NCBI GenBank assembly: GCA_964399985.1
Contig: CAYNRY010000001.1
Span: 682,001 to 746,000, forward strand
Reading direction: 5' to 3'
DNA: 64,000 nt
From: Micavibrio_B sp964399985
GTDB lineage: Bacteria > Pseudomonadota > Alphaproteobacteria > Micavibrionales > Micavibrionaceae
In this document: in pieces, positions 32,101 to 39,378 of the stretch
How the letters are laid out: each line of letters opens with the position of its first letter
Numbering within the stretch: position 1 is the stretch's first letter
Position numbers and translations under genes: made by a program
The notes under the pieces: model-generated
The model's input: the letters and a program-made list of their open reading frames with translations, nothing else
The model's database searches: none
What the model was told of the DNA's origin: nothing

Positions 32101-32909
32101 AAAGTCTACTGATTGTATTTGCTGTACTCGCTGCGCTGTATTGTCTGTTTATCATCTGGCTTTATTTTAATCAGGGAAAGTTGGTTTATCTTCCGCCTGT
32201 TTTGCCTGAGGCCGAGCTGAAACCTTTATCGGCTTATCAACGCATCGAAGTTAAAACAGAAGATGATCTGCTATTAAAAGCCTATTTTCTAAAACCTGCT
32301 CCGGGTAAGCCTGTTATCCTTGTCTTTCATGGTAATGCCAGTCATCCGGTATGGAAAGTTTCCAAGTTTCATGAATGGGCGCTTGAAGGATATGGTTTTC
32401 TATTGGCGGAGTATCGCGGCTATGACGGTAATCCGGGTATTCCGTCTGAATCAGGTTTATACAAAGACGGCGATGCTTACCTGAAGTGGATTAAAAATAA
32501 TCCTGATCTTGCGGGTCATCCAATCGTAGTTTATGGCGAGTCTCTTGGTAGCGGGGTGGCTGTTGATGTCGCTTCGAAACATGCAAATATATCCGCGCTT
32601 ATTCTTGAGGTTACATTTAGTCGCTTGTCCGATGTCGGAGCTTGGCATTATCCGTATATTTTGTTTGCCAAGAACATCATGACAAACAAATTCCCGAATG
32701 AAGATAAAATTAAAAAGGTGAAGGCTCCGGTGCTTTTTCTTTTGGCAGGTCAAGATGAGGTCGTTCCAATTCATTTTGGACAAAAACTGGCTGAACTTGC
32801 TAATGAACCTAAAGAGATCCATGTCTTCAAGGATGCGTCTCATGCTGAAGTTTATAGTCACGGCGCCGGTAAAGTCGTCGATGATTTTCTGAAGAAGCAT
32901 TTCCCATGA
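32097..32909 (+). CDS. Alpha/beta hydrolase with N-terminal membrane anchor (BEM46-like)
   Basis: Residues 1-22 form a membrane anchor or signal anchor, and an alpha/beta hydrolase fold follows. The oxyanion region is ILVFHGNASHP (about 79), the nucleophile elbow is VVYGESLGSGVAV (GxSxG, about 147), an acidic residue is in LLAGQDEVVP (about 219) and the catalytic His is in FKDASHAEVY (about 247). This pattern fits the BEM46/ABHD13-like serine hydrolases. It overlaps the ABC gene and the next gene by ATGA junctions. A lipid or ester substrate would fit the context, but that is inference. Confidence 0.9.
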   Translation: MKSLLIVFAVLAALYCLFIIWLYFNQGKLVYLPPVLPEAELKPLSAYQRIEVKTEDDLLLKAYFLKPAPGKPVILVFHGNASHPVWKVSKFHEWALEGYGFLLAEYRGYDGNPGIPSESGLYKDGDAYLKWIKNNPDLAGHPIVVYGESLGSGVAVDVASKHANISALILEVTFSRLSDVGAWHYPYILFAKNIMTNKFPNEDKIKKVKAPVLFLLAGQDEVVPIHFGQKLAELANEPKEIHVFKDASHAEVYSHGAGKVVDDFLKKHFP

Positions 32910-33379
32910 TTAAAAATATTATTTTTCTTTTATCGATCTTGATGTCATCGCATGTATTCGCTGCCGATCTTAGCGAGCTCGCTATAAAATCGGGGAAGGC
33001 CAGCCACAGTTTTATGGTTGAAATCGCGGATGACGATGTCGAGCGCGAGCAGGGGCTGATGTTCCGAAAATCCATGGCCAAGGATTCCGGCATGTTATTC
33101 GTTTTTAAATATGAAACAGCGCAGAATTTCTGGATGAAAAACACGCTTATCCCGCTGGATATTATTTTTATCGAAAGAGGCGGTAAAATCGTCAAAATTG
33201 CCGAGGCGCGGCCCCACGATCTTAAAATTATCTCATCCGGTGTGCCTATCGTGGCAGCGTTGGAAATCAATGGCGGTGAGGCCAAAAAGCGCGGAATCAA
33301 GGCCGGAGATCGCGTTATTCACCCTTTGATTAAAAAGGCGGAAAAACCTGAGTCAAAGTCCTTGCCCAAATCCAAATAA
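32906..33379 (+). CDS. Secreted DUF192 family protein
   Basis: A signal peptide (residues 1-19, ending HVFAAD) leads a DUF192 domain (about residues 32-145). Visible family motifs are EREQGLMFRKSMAKDSGMLFVF and FWMKNTLIPLDIIFIERGGKIVKI. The fold is a small beta barrel; its function is not established, although it is common in periplasmic contexts. The Lys-rich tail (KKAEKPESKSLPKSK) is probably disordered. It is the last gene of the ABC-hydrolase operon and sits just upstream of tRNA-Pro. Confidence 0.9.
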   Translation: MIKNIIFLLSILMSSHVFAADLSELAIKSGKASHSFMVEIADDDVEREQGLMFRKSMAKDSGMLFVFKYETAQNFWMKNTLIPLDIIFIERGGKIVKIAEARPHDLKIISSGVPIVAALEINGGEAKKRGIKAGDRVIHPLIKKAEKPESKSLPKSK

Positions 33380-33407
33380 TCATGCTAGAACCCCTTTCTC
33401 AAGACGT

Positions 33408-33484
33408 CGGAGCGTAGCGCAGTCTGGTAGCGCATCTGCTTTGGGAGCAGAGGGCCGGGAGTTCGAATCTCTCCGCTCCGACCA
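33408..33484 (+). tRNA. tRNA-Pro (UGG)
   Basis: A complete cloverleaf: acceptor CGGAGCG/CGCTCCG, D-arm with GGTAGCGC, anticodon stem TCTGC/GCAGA with loop TTTGGGA (anticodon TGG at 33442-33444), T-arm GGGAG-TTCGAAT-CTCTCC-type. The discriminator A and an encoded CCA end it at 33484. No 3'-end duplication follows it, unlike the Asn and Cys genes in this window. Confidence 0.97.
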
Positions 33485-33563
33485 TTTCTAAATTCCCCTC
33501 ATTGACTCGTTTTGCGGTCATGTTACCATTTTAAAAAAACGATCATAAAAATGAGGTGTGCGG

Positions 33564-33920
33564 ATGAATTTAAGAAAACCTTTCGGTCAGGTCATTTCCA
33601 TAAACGAAGCTCGTTATGCTTTGCGCGTTGAAGATATATTCCCTCTTATCGATACGCAGAAATTAAAGCTGCCGCTCGGCGATTGTACCGACGTGATTAA
33701 AAATGTCGGACAGCAGGCAATCGATAAAACATATGGCGGTAAAGTCTATTTCCAGACGCTGAGCAACATTAAAGGCTTTGAACAGAATTTTTCCGAATTA
33801 CTGGCCGACCAGAATAACTGGAAAGTTCAGATGAAGCCTGAGCAAAAAATTAAGCTTCACGCAGATAACGATACTCGAATTGGGGTCGTTCAATCTGCGC
33901 CAGCGCCATTCCCTAATTAG
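33564..33920 (+). CDS. Hypothetical protein, paralogue of the 35307 gene, 118 aa
   Basis: Not recognised as a named family. The start ATG at 33564 follows a TGAGG site; a GTG two codons upstream is less likely. The middle reads IFPLIDTQKLKLPLGDCTDVIK and the end YGGKVYFQT, FEQNFSELLAD. The same landmarks (LPL..DCTDI, G.K.Y..T, FE.LLAD) recur in order in the 112-aa product at 35307, so the two are paralogues. No signal or membrane segment is present. They flank a convergent outer-membrane protein gene. Confidence 0.72.
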   Translation: MNLRKPFGQVISINEARYALRVEDIFPLIDTQKLKLPLGDCTDVIKNVGQQAIDKTYGGKVYFQTLSNIKGFEQNFSELLADQNNWKVQMKPEQKIKLHADNDTRIGVVQSAPAPFPN

Positions 33921-35105
33921 TTAAAAGCCGAATGACAATGTGGCGGAACCGGCAATTACGTCGCTATATTTGCCTTTAACGCCTGCCAGTGATGCTCCGG
34001 TCTGTACGGGCATCCATTGAGCGCGAGCGCCAATTCGAATACCTTTTACCAATTCCTGAGAAACGCCAGCATAAGGGATCATCACCGGTCGGGTCTTATC
34101 GCCGTATCCTGTCACAGCGCCAAGCGGTATACCGGCATAGGCAGAAAATTTATCTGTTATGCGTTTTTCAAGGCTAAAATTAATTCCGCCGATATTGGAT
34201 TTTTTCTCAAAGGAGTTCTTATAAGAGCCTCCTGTAACGCCAATCCGAAAATCTATTGTCGGCGAAACTTGCGCAACGGGTGTATCAATTTCCAGCATGC
34301 CGCCTTTGTTTTTCATCAGGCCTTCATTCCATTTGACATTACTGCCCCAGCCTTTGGGAACATGGAGTTGGCTGAAATGTTTTACGGCTACGAGCGTAAT
34401 GAAAGTAGTGCGCAGTGGCGGCAATGTAATGCCGGTGCTTGGTTGTTTAGATTTTCCGCTCATAGGCAGGTAGGCATTCAGAGTGTTATCGTTTGGTAAA
34501 TAGGTGGCGGGTATGTCGAGGCGCGCACCTAAAGTATTTTCTGTGGTTTGAAATAAATTCGACATCTTGGGTAAAGAATAAGATGAAGAAATGTCTGCCT
34601 TTTGTATGGGCAATTTAAAACCTAACCCTGTTTCCATTTTCTTGCCCATCAATTTAAAATCGTCAGGAATATGGCTGATTGTATAGGCAGGAATTTTCAT
34701 CGGGCCGACGGTTTGGGTGTGCGCTGTAGATGATGGCTCCTGCGGTGTAGTCTTCAGGCGGGCATAGTCAGAAGTAGGGGCGGTTGCAGATATATTTAGG
34801 CTCTTGGCAATGGGCTTTGCGGAATAGGCATTAGACGACGCGGTTTCCACTTTTGCCATTTGGGATATGTCTTCAAGGGTTTTGGCGCTCAAGTTAAAAC
34901 CAGACTTGGTAATTTTGGCAGCAGCATAGCTGCCCGAATTTGTTTTGGAGTTTGTGATCGAAATAGGGCTGAAATTCGAAACGGCAGAATCGCTTAATTC
35001 GTAGTCGCTTGCCGGGGCTTGTTCAGCCTGTGCTGTTGTTGCCATTGTAGCGCAGCCAAACATAGCTGCGGCGGCCATCGCCCATTTTCTCCAAGTTTTT
35101 TTCAT
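33921..35105 (-). CDS. Secreted outer-membrane beta-barrel-like protein, 394 aa
   Basis: A signal peptide (about residues 1-27, ending TTAQA) is followed by a long Ser/Thr/Ala-rich region (30-160) likely to be flexible. The C-terminal half has alternating strands typical of a barrel (FRIGVTGGSY, NIGGINFSLEKRI, GSATLSFGF). The terminal Phe is the usual outer-membrane insertion signal. I do not recognise a family. An AGGAGG-type site (CTCCTT on the plus strand) lies before the ATG. It is convergent with the 33564 gene, whose stop is directly next to its own. Confidence 0.75.
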   Translation of the reverse strand: MKKTWRKWAMAAAAMFGCATMATTAQAEQAPASDYELSDSAVSNFSPISITNSKTNSGSYAAAKITKSGFNLSAKTLEDISQMAKVETASSNAYSAKPIAKSLNISATAPTSDYARLKTTPQEPSSTAHTQTVGPMKIPAYTISHIPDDFKLMGKKMETGLGFKLPIQKADISSSYSLPKMSNLFQTTENTLGARLDIPATYLPNDNTLNAYLPMSGKSKQPSTGITLPPLRTTFITLVAVKHFSQLHVPKGWGSNVKWNEGLMKNKGGMLEIDTPVAQVSPTIDFRIGVTGGSYKNSFEKKSNIGGINFSLEKRITDKFSAYAGIPLGAVTGYGDKTRPVMIPYAGVSQELVKGIRIGARAQWMPVQTGASLAGVKGKYSDVIAGSATLSFGF

Positions 35106-35306
35106 ATTACACCTCCTTGTTAATTAAGCGATTATTAACATAACGGATACTGCAATGCAAGAAATTAAGGCTAAATTGTGTCAATGTAACTCATTGATAT
35201 ATAGTGAATTTTTAATAAAGCGTCATATTTAAGTCATATTTGTTGACAGAATATAATATAAAAGGCACAAATTCATATAAGGAAATAATAGAGAATGTGA
35301 GGGACT

Positions 35307-35645
35307 ATGAGCGGACAACAGGCCTGTAAAGTCGTAGATATCAAAAGCAAGCGTCATAACCTGCCTTTGGATGTCATATTATTCCACATGGTTAATTTCC
35401 GCCTTATTAAGGACTTGCCGCTCAATCAGGATTGCACGGATATCCTTATTGCCGCCTCGGAGAGGGTTTTAGACCGCATGTTTACCGGCAGTAAATTCTA
35501 TGTCGAAACCTTTATGCCGCGTAGATGCGAGTTTGAAAGTTTACTGGCGGACGAAGTTCAGGCCTTTAGTAAAGGCGAATGGTCGCTTCCGGCTGAAACC
35601 ATCCGTGTGTCGATCCAAAACGATAATTCACAAATCTCTGCCTGA
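35307..35645 (+). CDS. Hypothetical protein, paralogue of the 33564 gene, 112 aa
   Basis: Shares LPL(N)QDCTDI, GSKFYVET and FESLLADE with the protein at 33564 in the same order and spacing, indicating gene duplication. It lacks any signal or membrane segment and is mixed alpha/beta. The ribosome site is weak (GTGAGGGACT before the ATG). It is read toward the ECF sigma factor 49 bases downstream; whether they share a transcript is unclear because an ECF-type promoter-like element begins at its stop codon. No function assigned. Confidence 0.7.
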   Translation: MSGQQACKVVDIKSKRHNLPLDVILFHMVNFRLIKDLPLNQDCTDILIAASERVLDRMFTGSKFYVETFMPRRCEFESLLADEVQAFSKGEWSLPAETIRVSIQNDNSQISA

Positions 35646-35647
35646 TC

Positions 35648-35672
35648 GTAACTTTTAAGTGTCTTGATCGAG
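35648..35672 (+). promoter_or_regulatory. ECF-type promoter-like element before the sigma factor gene
   Basis: GTAACT at 35648-35653 and CGAG at 35669-35672 are separated by 15 bases. This resembles the GTAACC/CGAA motif I recall for Caulobacter SigF, the sigma factor controlled by NrsF, but with one base less spacing. It may drive autoregulation. Confidence 0.35.
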
Positions 35673-35693
35673 CTTTTTTAATATAAAGCTCCC

Positions 35694-36230
35694 ATGGCAA
35701 GAACAGACGCAGAGCGTTGGCAGAAACTTATGACGAACGCCCAGAAGGGCGATCAGACATCGTATCGCCAGCTCTTGACTGAAATTGCGCCTTTTATTCA
35801 GCGTATCCTGATGAAATCTTTATCGCGTAAGGATCAGGCCGAGGATATCACACAGGAAGTTTTGCTGTCGGTTCACAAGGCGATGAGCACCTATGATCCA
35901 TCACGGCCTTTTATGCCATGGCTGATGGCGATTTTAAATTTCCGCCGTACCGATTATCTACGCAGCCATTATGCAGCGCGGGATAACATGTCTGCCCCGC
36001 TGGAAGAACTTGACCTGCAAGATGTAACTTTTGACGGTCATCAGGGCGAATATAAGGATATCGAAAAAGCGCTGACGACTTTGGCACCTAAACAACGCGA
36101 AGTTTTCGACCTTGTAAAAATGAAAGGCTATTCCGCCAAAGAGGTTGCCGATAAAACCGGCATGTCGGTATCGGCGGTCAAGGTGTCGGTTCACCGGAGC
36201 TTACAGAAATTAAAAGAGAAACTTGGATGA
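35694..36230 (+). CDS. ECF RNA polymerase sigma factor (SigF/NrsF-type)
   Basis: A 178-aa extracytoplasmic-function sigma factor. Region 2 spans about residues 20-95 with DQAEDITQEVLLSVHKAMSTYDP and PFMPWLMAILNFRRTDYLR. Region 4 spans about 120-175 with LAPKQREVFDLVKMKGYSAKEVADKTGMSVSAVKVSVHRSLQKL. Its stop overlaps the ATG of the downstream multi-pass protein (ATGA), a common layout for sigma/anti-sigma pairs. Pairing with a DUF1109 protein suggests the Caulobacter SigF/NrsF class, which responds to heavy-metal stress there; the signal here is unknown. Confidence 0.93.
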   Translation: MARTDAERWQKLMTNAQKGDQTSYRQLLTEIAPFIQRILMKSLSRKDQAEDITQEVLLSVHKAMSTYDPSRPFMPWLMAILNFRRTDYLRSHYAARDNMSAPLEELDLQDVTFDGHQGEYKDIEKALTTLAPKQREVFDLVKMKGYSAKEVADKTGMSVSAVKVSVHRSLQKLKEKLG

Positions 36231-36868
36231 GTGATAAAGATATAAACAAAACCATCGACGATTTATGCTGCGGTCTGAAGCCCTGCAATCGTCTCGGCAA
36301 TCCGCTTTGGCGCAGCCTGTTATGGATGGTGATCGTCATTTCCTATGTCGTCTCTGTCGCGCTGTTCGTTGCGCCGCAGATGGATAATGCGGAGCGTCTG
36401 TCTCATCATCATTTTCTCTATGAAATCATTCTATCATTCGCCACGGGTATCACGGCCTCTATCGTGACCTTTATGCTGTCCGTTCCCGATAGCCGGGGCA
36501 GGGAGTGGCTATACTCGGTTCCGTCAACTTTGTTCGCCGTTCATATGATCTGGATGCTGGTGCGCTTTGGTGTCGAAGGTTTCGGCGTCGTGCCTTCAGA
36601 CTGGTTCAGTCATTGCTGGATGGACATGATGCTCATGGCCGGTGTGCCGGCGGCGCTCGTCCTTGTCCTGATCAAACGCGGGGCGACCGTACGCCCGAGA
36701 TTGCTCGCCATTAATGCTGTTTTGGCGGTGGCGTCTTTCGGCTGGATCGGCATGCGGCTGATCTGCCCGTTCGAAACTATCGGCAAAGCTTATTTCATCA
36801 ATTTTCTCCCTTTCCTTATTTGCGGTATCGGCGTGGGTTTCCTCGCTAAACGGTTATTTCGCTGGTAG
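36227..36868 (+). CDS. nrsF: NrsF (DUF1109)-type membrane anti-sigma factor
   Basis: A 213-aa inner-membrane protein with about six hydrophobic segments. The short cytoplasmic N-terminus (DDLCCGLKPCNRLGNPLWRSL) matches the DUF1109 start pattern with its Pro/Arg-rich LxPxxRLxxPxWR. Cys residues near the membrane (SHCWMDMM, RLICPFETIGKAYFINFLP) recall those proposed to sense metals or oxidation in Caulobacter NrsF. The ATG overlaps the sigma gene stop. It should bind and hold the ECF sigma at the membrane; this is inferred from family and position. Confidence 0.85.
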   Translation: MSDKDINKTIDDLCCGLKPCNRLGNPLWRSLLWMVIVISYVVSVALFVAPQMDNAERLSHHHFLYEIILSFATGITASIVTFMLSVPDSRGREWLYSVPSTLFAVHMIWMLVRFGVEGFGVVPSDWFSHCWMDMMLMAGVPAALVLVLIKRGATVRPRLLAINAVLAVASFGWIGMRLICPFETIGKAYFINFLPFLICGIGVGFLAKRLFRW

Positions 36869-36902
36869 TGACAAGTTAACTCTTTTCCGCTAAAACCATC
36901 CT

Positions 36903-37211
36903 ATGAACGTCAAGATTTACTCACCTTCCAGAAATGTCATGCAATCAGGCCGGGGCCGCGTCGGCGGCTGGGTTTTGGAATATGAGCTGGAAACCCCGCG
37001 CGGTCCTGAAACCCTGATGGGGTGGACAGCCTCTGGCGATACGCTCAATCAAGTGAAATTAAAATTCGCCACCGCCGAAGACGCAATTGCGTTTGCAGTT
37101 GGCAAAGGTTGGGCTTATACAGTTCTTCCGGTGCAAGACAGGATCGTCAAGCCCCGTAACTATGTCGATAATTTTAAATATATCCCGCCCGAGACCGACG
37201 CACGGTCATAA
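36903..37211 (+). CDS. NADH dehydrogenase accessory subunit, NDUFS4-like
   Basis: A 102-aa protein of the ETC complex I conserved-region family (18-kDa subunit, NDUFS4 in mitochondria), which binds the peripheral arm of complex I. Recognisable stretches are VKIYSPSRNVMQSGRGRVGGWVLEYE, GWTASGDTLNQVKLKF, the helix TAEDAIAFAVGKGWAY and the end KPRNYVDNFKY. The gene is widespread in alphaproteobacteria as a single gene away from the nuo cluster, often beside a tRNA gene as here. The start codon is the ATG at 36903; the ribosome site is weak. Confidence 0.93.
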   Translation: MNVKIYSPSRNVMQSGRGRVGGWVLEYELETPRGPETLMGWTASGDTLNQVKLKFATAEDAIAFAVGKGWAYTVLPVQDRIVKPRNYVDNFKYIPPETDARS

Positions 37212-37220
37212 GGTTATAAC

Positions 37221-37297
37221 GGTTCCGTAGCTCAACTGGATAGAGCACTTGCCTTCTAAGCAGGGGGTTGCTGGTTCGAGCCCAGCCGGAATCGCCA
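37221..37297 (+). tRNA. tRNA-Arg (UCU)
   Basis: Cloverleaf: acceptor GGTTCCG/CGGAATC with one G-T pair, D-arm AGCTCAACTGGATAGAGC, anticodon loop CTTCTAA giving anticodon TCT, T-arm GCTGGTTCGAGCCCAGC, discriminator G and encoded CCA. It follows the complex I gene by 9 bases. Confidence 0.96.
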
Positions 37298-37368
37298 TTC
37301 ATTTTCCTCGACGTTTTGATCTGCGAATATAGGTTGTCCCCTGTATTATAATAGTTCGTTCTCAAATT

Positions 37369-37403
37369 TGTTGAGGCGATCCCTGCTTTCGCAGGGATGA
37401 CAT
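37369..37403. repeat. Dispersed palindromic repeat
   Basis: ATCCCTGCTTTCGCAGGGATGACAT: the core hairpin ATCCCTGC-TTTC-GCAGGGAT followed by GACAT. It abuts the end of the broken minus-strand gene and may have altered its C-terminus (translated as VIPAKAGI). Confidence 0.65.
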
Positions 37404-37590
37404 TATTTTTAACGGCAGATTCATAATACTCCGTTTTGAAAGATTTCAGGAAAGCGCGCCAATCACGAAAGCGCTGGCGGACGGCTTTCATCGGTTTGGC
37501 GTAGAGGCCGTGCTTGTAGGAATTCTTCGCTGCCTTGGCTTTACCTGCGGCGGTTTTAGGGCCGGTTGATTTGGCCCAGGGTTTCAGGCG
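37402..37590 (-). pseudogene. C-terminal fragment of a broken gene, STGPKTAAGKAK type
   Basis: This minus-strand frame encodes LKPWAKSTGPKTAAGKAKAA then KNSYKHGLYAKPMKAVRQRF. The TGPkTaaGKakaakNxxkHG pattern is, from memory, recurrent in small alphaproteobacterial and phage-linked proteins. It has no start codon before the conserved part, begins right after a stop, and is shifted one base from the overlapping 37556 gene. It looks like the tail of that gene separated by a frameshift, with its end running into a palindromic repeat. Confidence 0.55.
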
Positions 37591-37945
37591 TTACAGGCTT
37601 GAAGGAACTCAATTGATGTGCGGTATCGCAATACAGTTTCTGGGCGACAAAAGCAGCTTTTGCATACTCAACCGATTTATCGCCAGCCCAGTTTGATTTC
37701 CTTACCAGTTGATGAAAGAGGCTGTTCATGACCTGCATCTGGCAGATCATCTGATGTTTTATAGGGTCGCCATTTTGGTGCGGGCTTAAGTGACGGTCGA
37801 GTTCATCCCATACATTTTCAATAGATGAATACTCATCTATCGTTTTGCTGCATTTGAGTATATTCATAGCTGTCATGCGCGTTGTTATGGAGCAGGTACG
37901 CAGAATTGCTTCGTCAGCCGCAATGGCTTCGATTTCGTCGGTCAT
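37556..37945 (-). CDS. Hypothetical helical protein, probably frameshifted, 129 aa
   Basis: The family is not named. The protein begins MTDEIEAIAADEAILRTCSI and is all-helical, with MQVMNSLFHQLVRKSNWAG and VEYAKAAFVAQKLYCDTAH in the second half. It ends LSSFKPVTPETLGQINRP. Just before its stop, the +1 frame carries PWAKSTGPKTAAGK, the expected continuation in related proteins that I recall. So the gene was probably about 190 codons long and has been broken near 37575-37590, or uses frameshifting. No signal or membrane segment. The ribosome site is AAGGAAA. Confidence 0.65.
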   Translation of the reverse strand: MTDEIEAIAADEAILRTCSITTRMTAMNILKCSKTIDEYSSIENVWDELDRHLSPHQNGDPIKHQMICQMQVMNSLFHQLVRKSNWAGDKSVEYAKAAFVAQKLYCDTAHQLSSFKPVTPETLGQINRP

Positions 37946-38377
37946 TATATTTTCCTTTGATTTGGGATTGTCCCATTACCGGTTTTGCGCTTTGGACAAA
38001 AAAAGGTCCGGAGACCTTGTGGGTGCTCCGGACAAACGGCGGTAATAGAGGGTGTGTGAGTTATTTATACGCAAGCCCGAGTCTGAATTCAAGTGAAAAA
38101 AGAAAAATTTGATGAAAATTTTCACCAAATTCGCAACGACCTAAGGCGAGACAAAGAAATTGCGAATGGATCGCAATAAATTTTTATAATATTTTCTTAT
38201 AAATACTGACTTTTATTACAAAGCTTGAAAGTAATAAAAGTAATCACATAGAGTAATCGCTATATAATTCTTTTTATTGTCTAATTAATTAAAGATAGTT
38301 GCGAATTTGGTTACTATGATTGCCACAAAGCCGCCACAATAATCATTCAAAAATATTAAATTTCTGTGAATAGGTTC
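37946..38377. other. AT-rich gene-free stretch with a 14-base inverted repeat
   Basis: About 430 bases, very AT-rich from 38090. ACCAAATTCGCAAC (38124-38137) and GTTGCGAATTTGGT (38298-38311) are perfect inverses 160 bases apart. A partial third copy, ATTGCGAAT, starts at 38160, and TGAAAATTTTCA around 38113-38124 is a palindrome. No gene or tRNA is evident. DnaA boxes were sought and not found. Confidence 0.6.
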
Positions 38378-39163
38378 TTATTTTCCTGCTCTTGTACTCC
38401 ATTCCGTCCATGACCCGTCATAGACCGGCACGTCTTTCTTTCCTTCATGAAATAGGGCGAGGGCAACGGCGCAAGCGGTGACGCCGCTGCCGCAGGTGGC
38501 AACAACAGGCGAATCATTTTTTGGAATAAATCCTGAAGGGTTCAAGCAGCGGTCGGGAGCGATCAGGCTCAGCGCCGGGAGGTTTTCCGAATTCGGAATA
38601 TGATCAGGACCAAAACGCTCCGGCGGGCGGGCATCGAGTATCGTGGCGGAGCGATTATCCGAGATCGATTTCATGCCTTCATAATCGATAACGAGTTCGG
38701 GGCGATAATTCACAGTAAAAGGCGTTGCGGAAGGCTCTGGCGTGCGTTTGGCCTTTACTGGCAGGCTTTTCTGCATCCAGCCGATCAGTCCGCTATCAAG
38801 CACCGCGACATTGTCATGGCCAAAAACGCGAAACATCCACCAAGCGCGGCTGGCCGCCATGATAAAGCCTGACTGGTCATAGCAAATAACAAAGTCATCA
38901 TTGGAAACGCCGAGCGCCTGCATCTTTGCCGCGAAAATCTTCGGCGAGGGAAGGGTGTGAGCCAGCGGGGCATCCGGATCGGCGATATCGTCGATATCGA
39001 AGGTTACGGCGTCGCCAATGCCGGGCAAAGACAAGTTGGCAGGATAGGAAGCGTCCACCAGTTTGATGTTCCGTGTGCCGGATTGCAAAAGATCGAACAG
39101 CTTTTCCGGCTGGATCAGTCCGGACTCGCGGGCGACTTCTAAAAAATTATTTTCGTGAGGCAT
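38378..39163 (-). CDS. 3-mercaptopyruvate/thiosulfate sulfurtransferase
   Basis: Two tandem rhodanese domains. The N-terminal inactive one (about residues 15-125) includes GVSNDDFVICYDQSGFIMAASRAWWMFRVFG. The C-terminal catalytic one ends with the active-site loop VATCGSGVTACAVALAL; CGSGVTA is the 3-mercaptopyruvate-type signature. It transfers sulfane sulfur to cyanide or thiol acceptors. The ATG at 39161-39163 (MPHENNFLEV) is preferred; a TTG 22 codons upstream is possible, and neither has a strong ribosome site. The length of 261 aa is slightly short of the family norm. Confidence 0.9.
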   Translation of the reverse strand: MPHENNFLEVARESGLIQPEKLFDLLQSGTRNIKLVDASYPANLSLPGIGDAVTFDIDDIADPDAPLAHTLPSPKIFAAKMQALGVSNDDFVICYDQSGFIMAASRAWWMFRVFGHDNVAVLDSGLIGWMQKSLPVKAKRTPEPSATPFTVNYRPELVIDYEGMKSISDNRSATILDARPPERFGPDHIPNSENLPALSLIAPDRCLNPSGFIPKNDSPVVATCGSGVTACAVALALFHEGKKDVPVYDGSWTEWSTRAGK

Positions 39164-39378
39164 AAGTGAAACTTTTGATCGGGTGGGTGTCACAATTATA
39201 GCAGCTTCCAATTGCATGTTCAAAGGCAAGTTGAGAGCATAAAGAAAATCTTAATTAGCCCCGTCTTATATAGATAAAATTGTTTATTATCGCACTGCAT
39301 TAAAACAATCGCATTTGAAAGAATCTTATCGAGTTGATAACCATTCCCTATTACTATTCTTTAAGTGAAGGAAGAATG

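Noticed and set aside
37946..38377. Replication origin in the AT-rich gene-free stretch.
   Set aside because: No DnaA boxes are present; the only TGTGGATAA in the region examined is a single site near 3769, far away.
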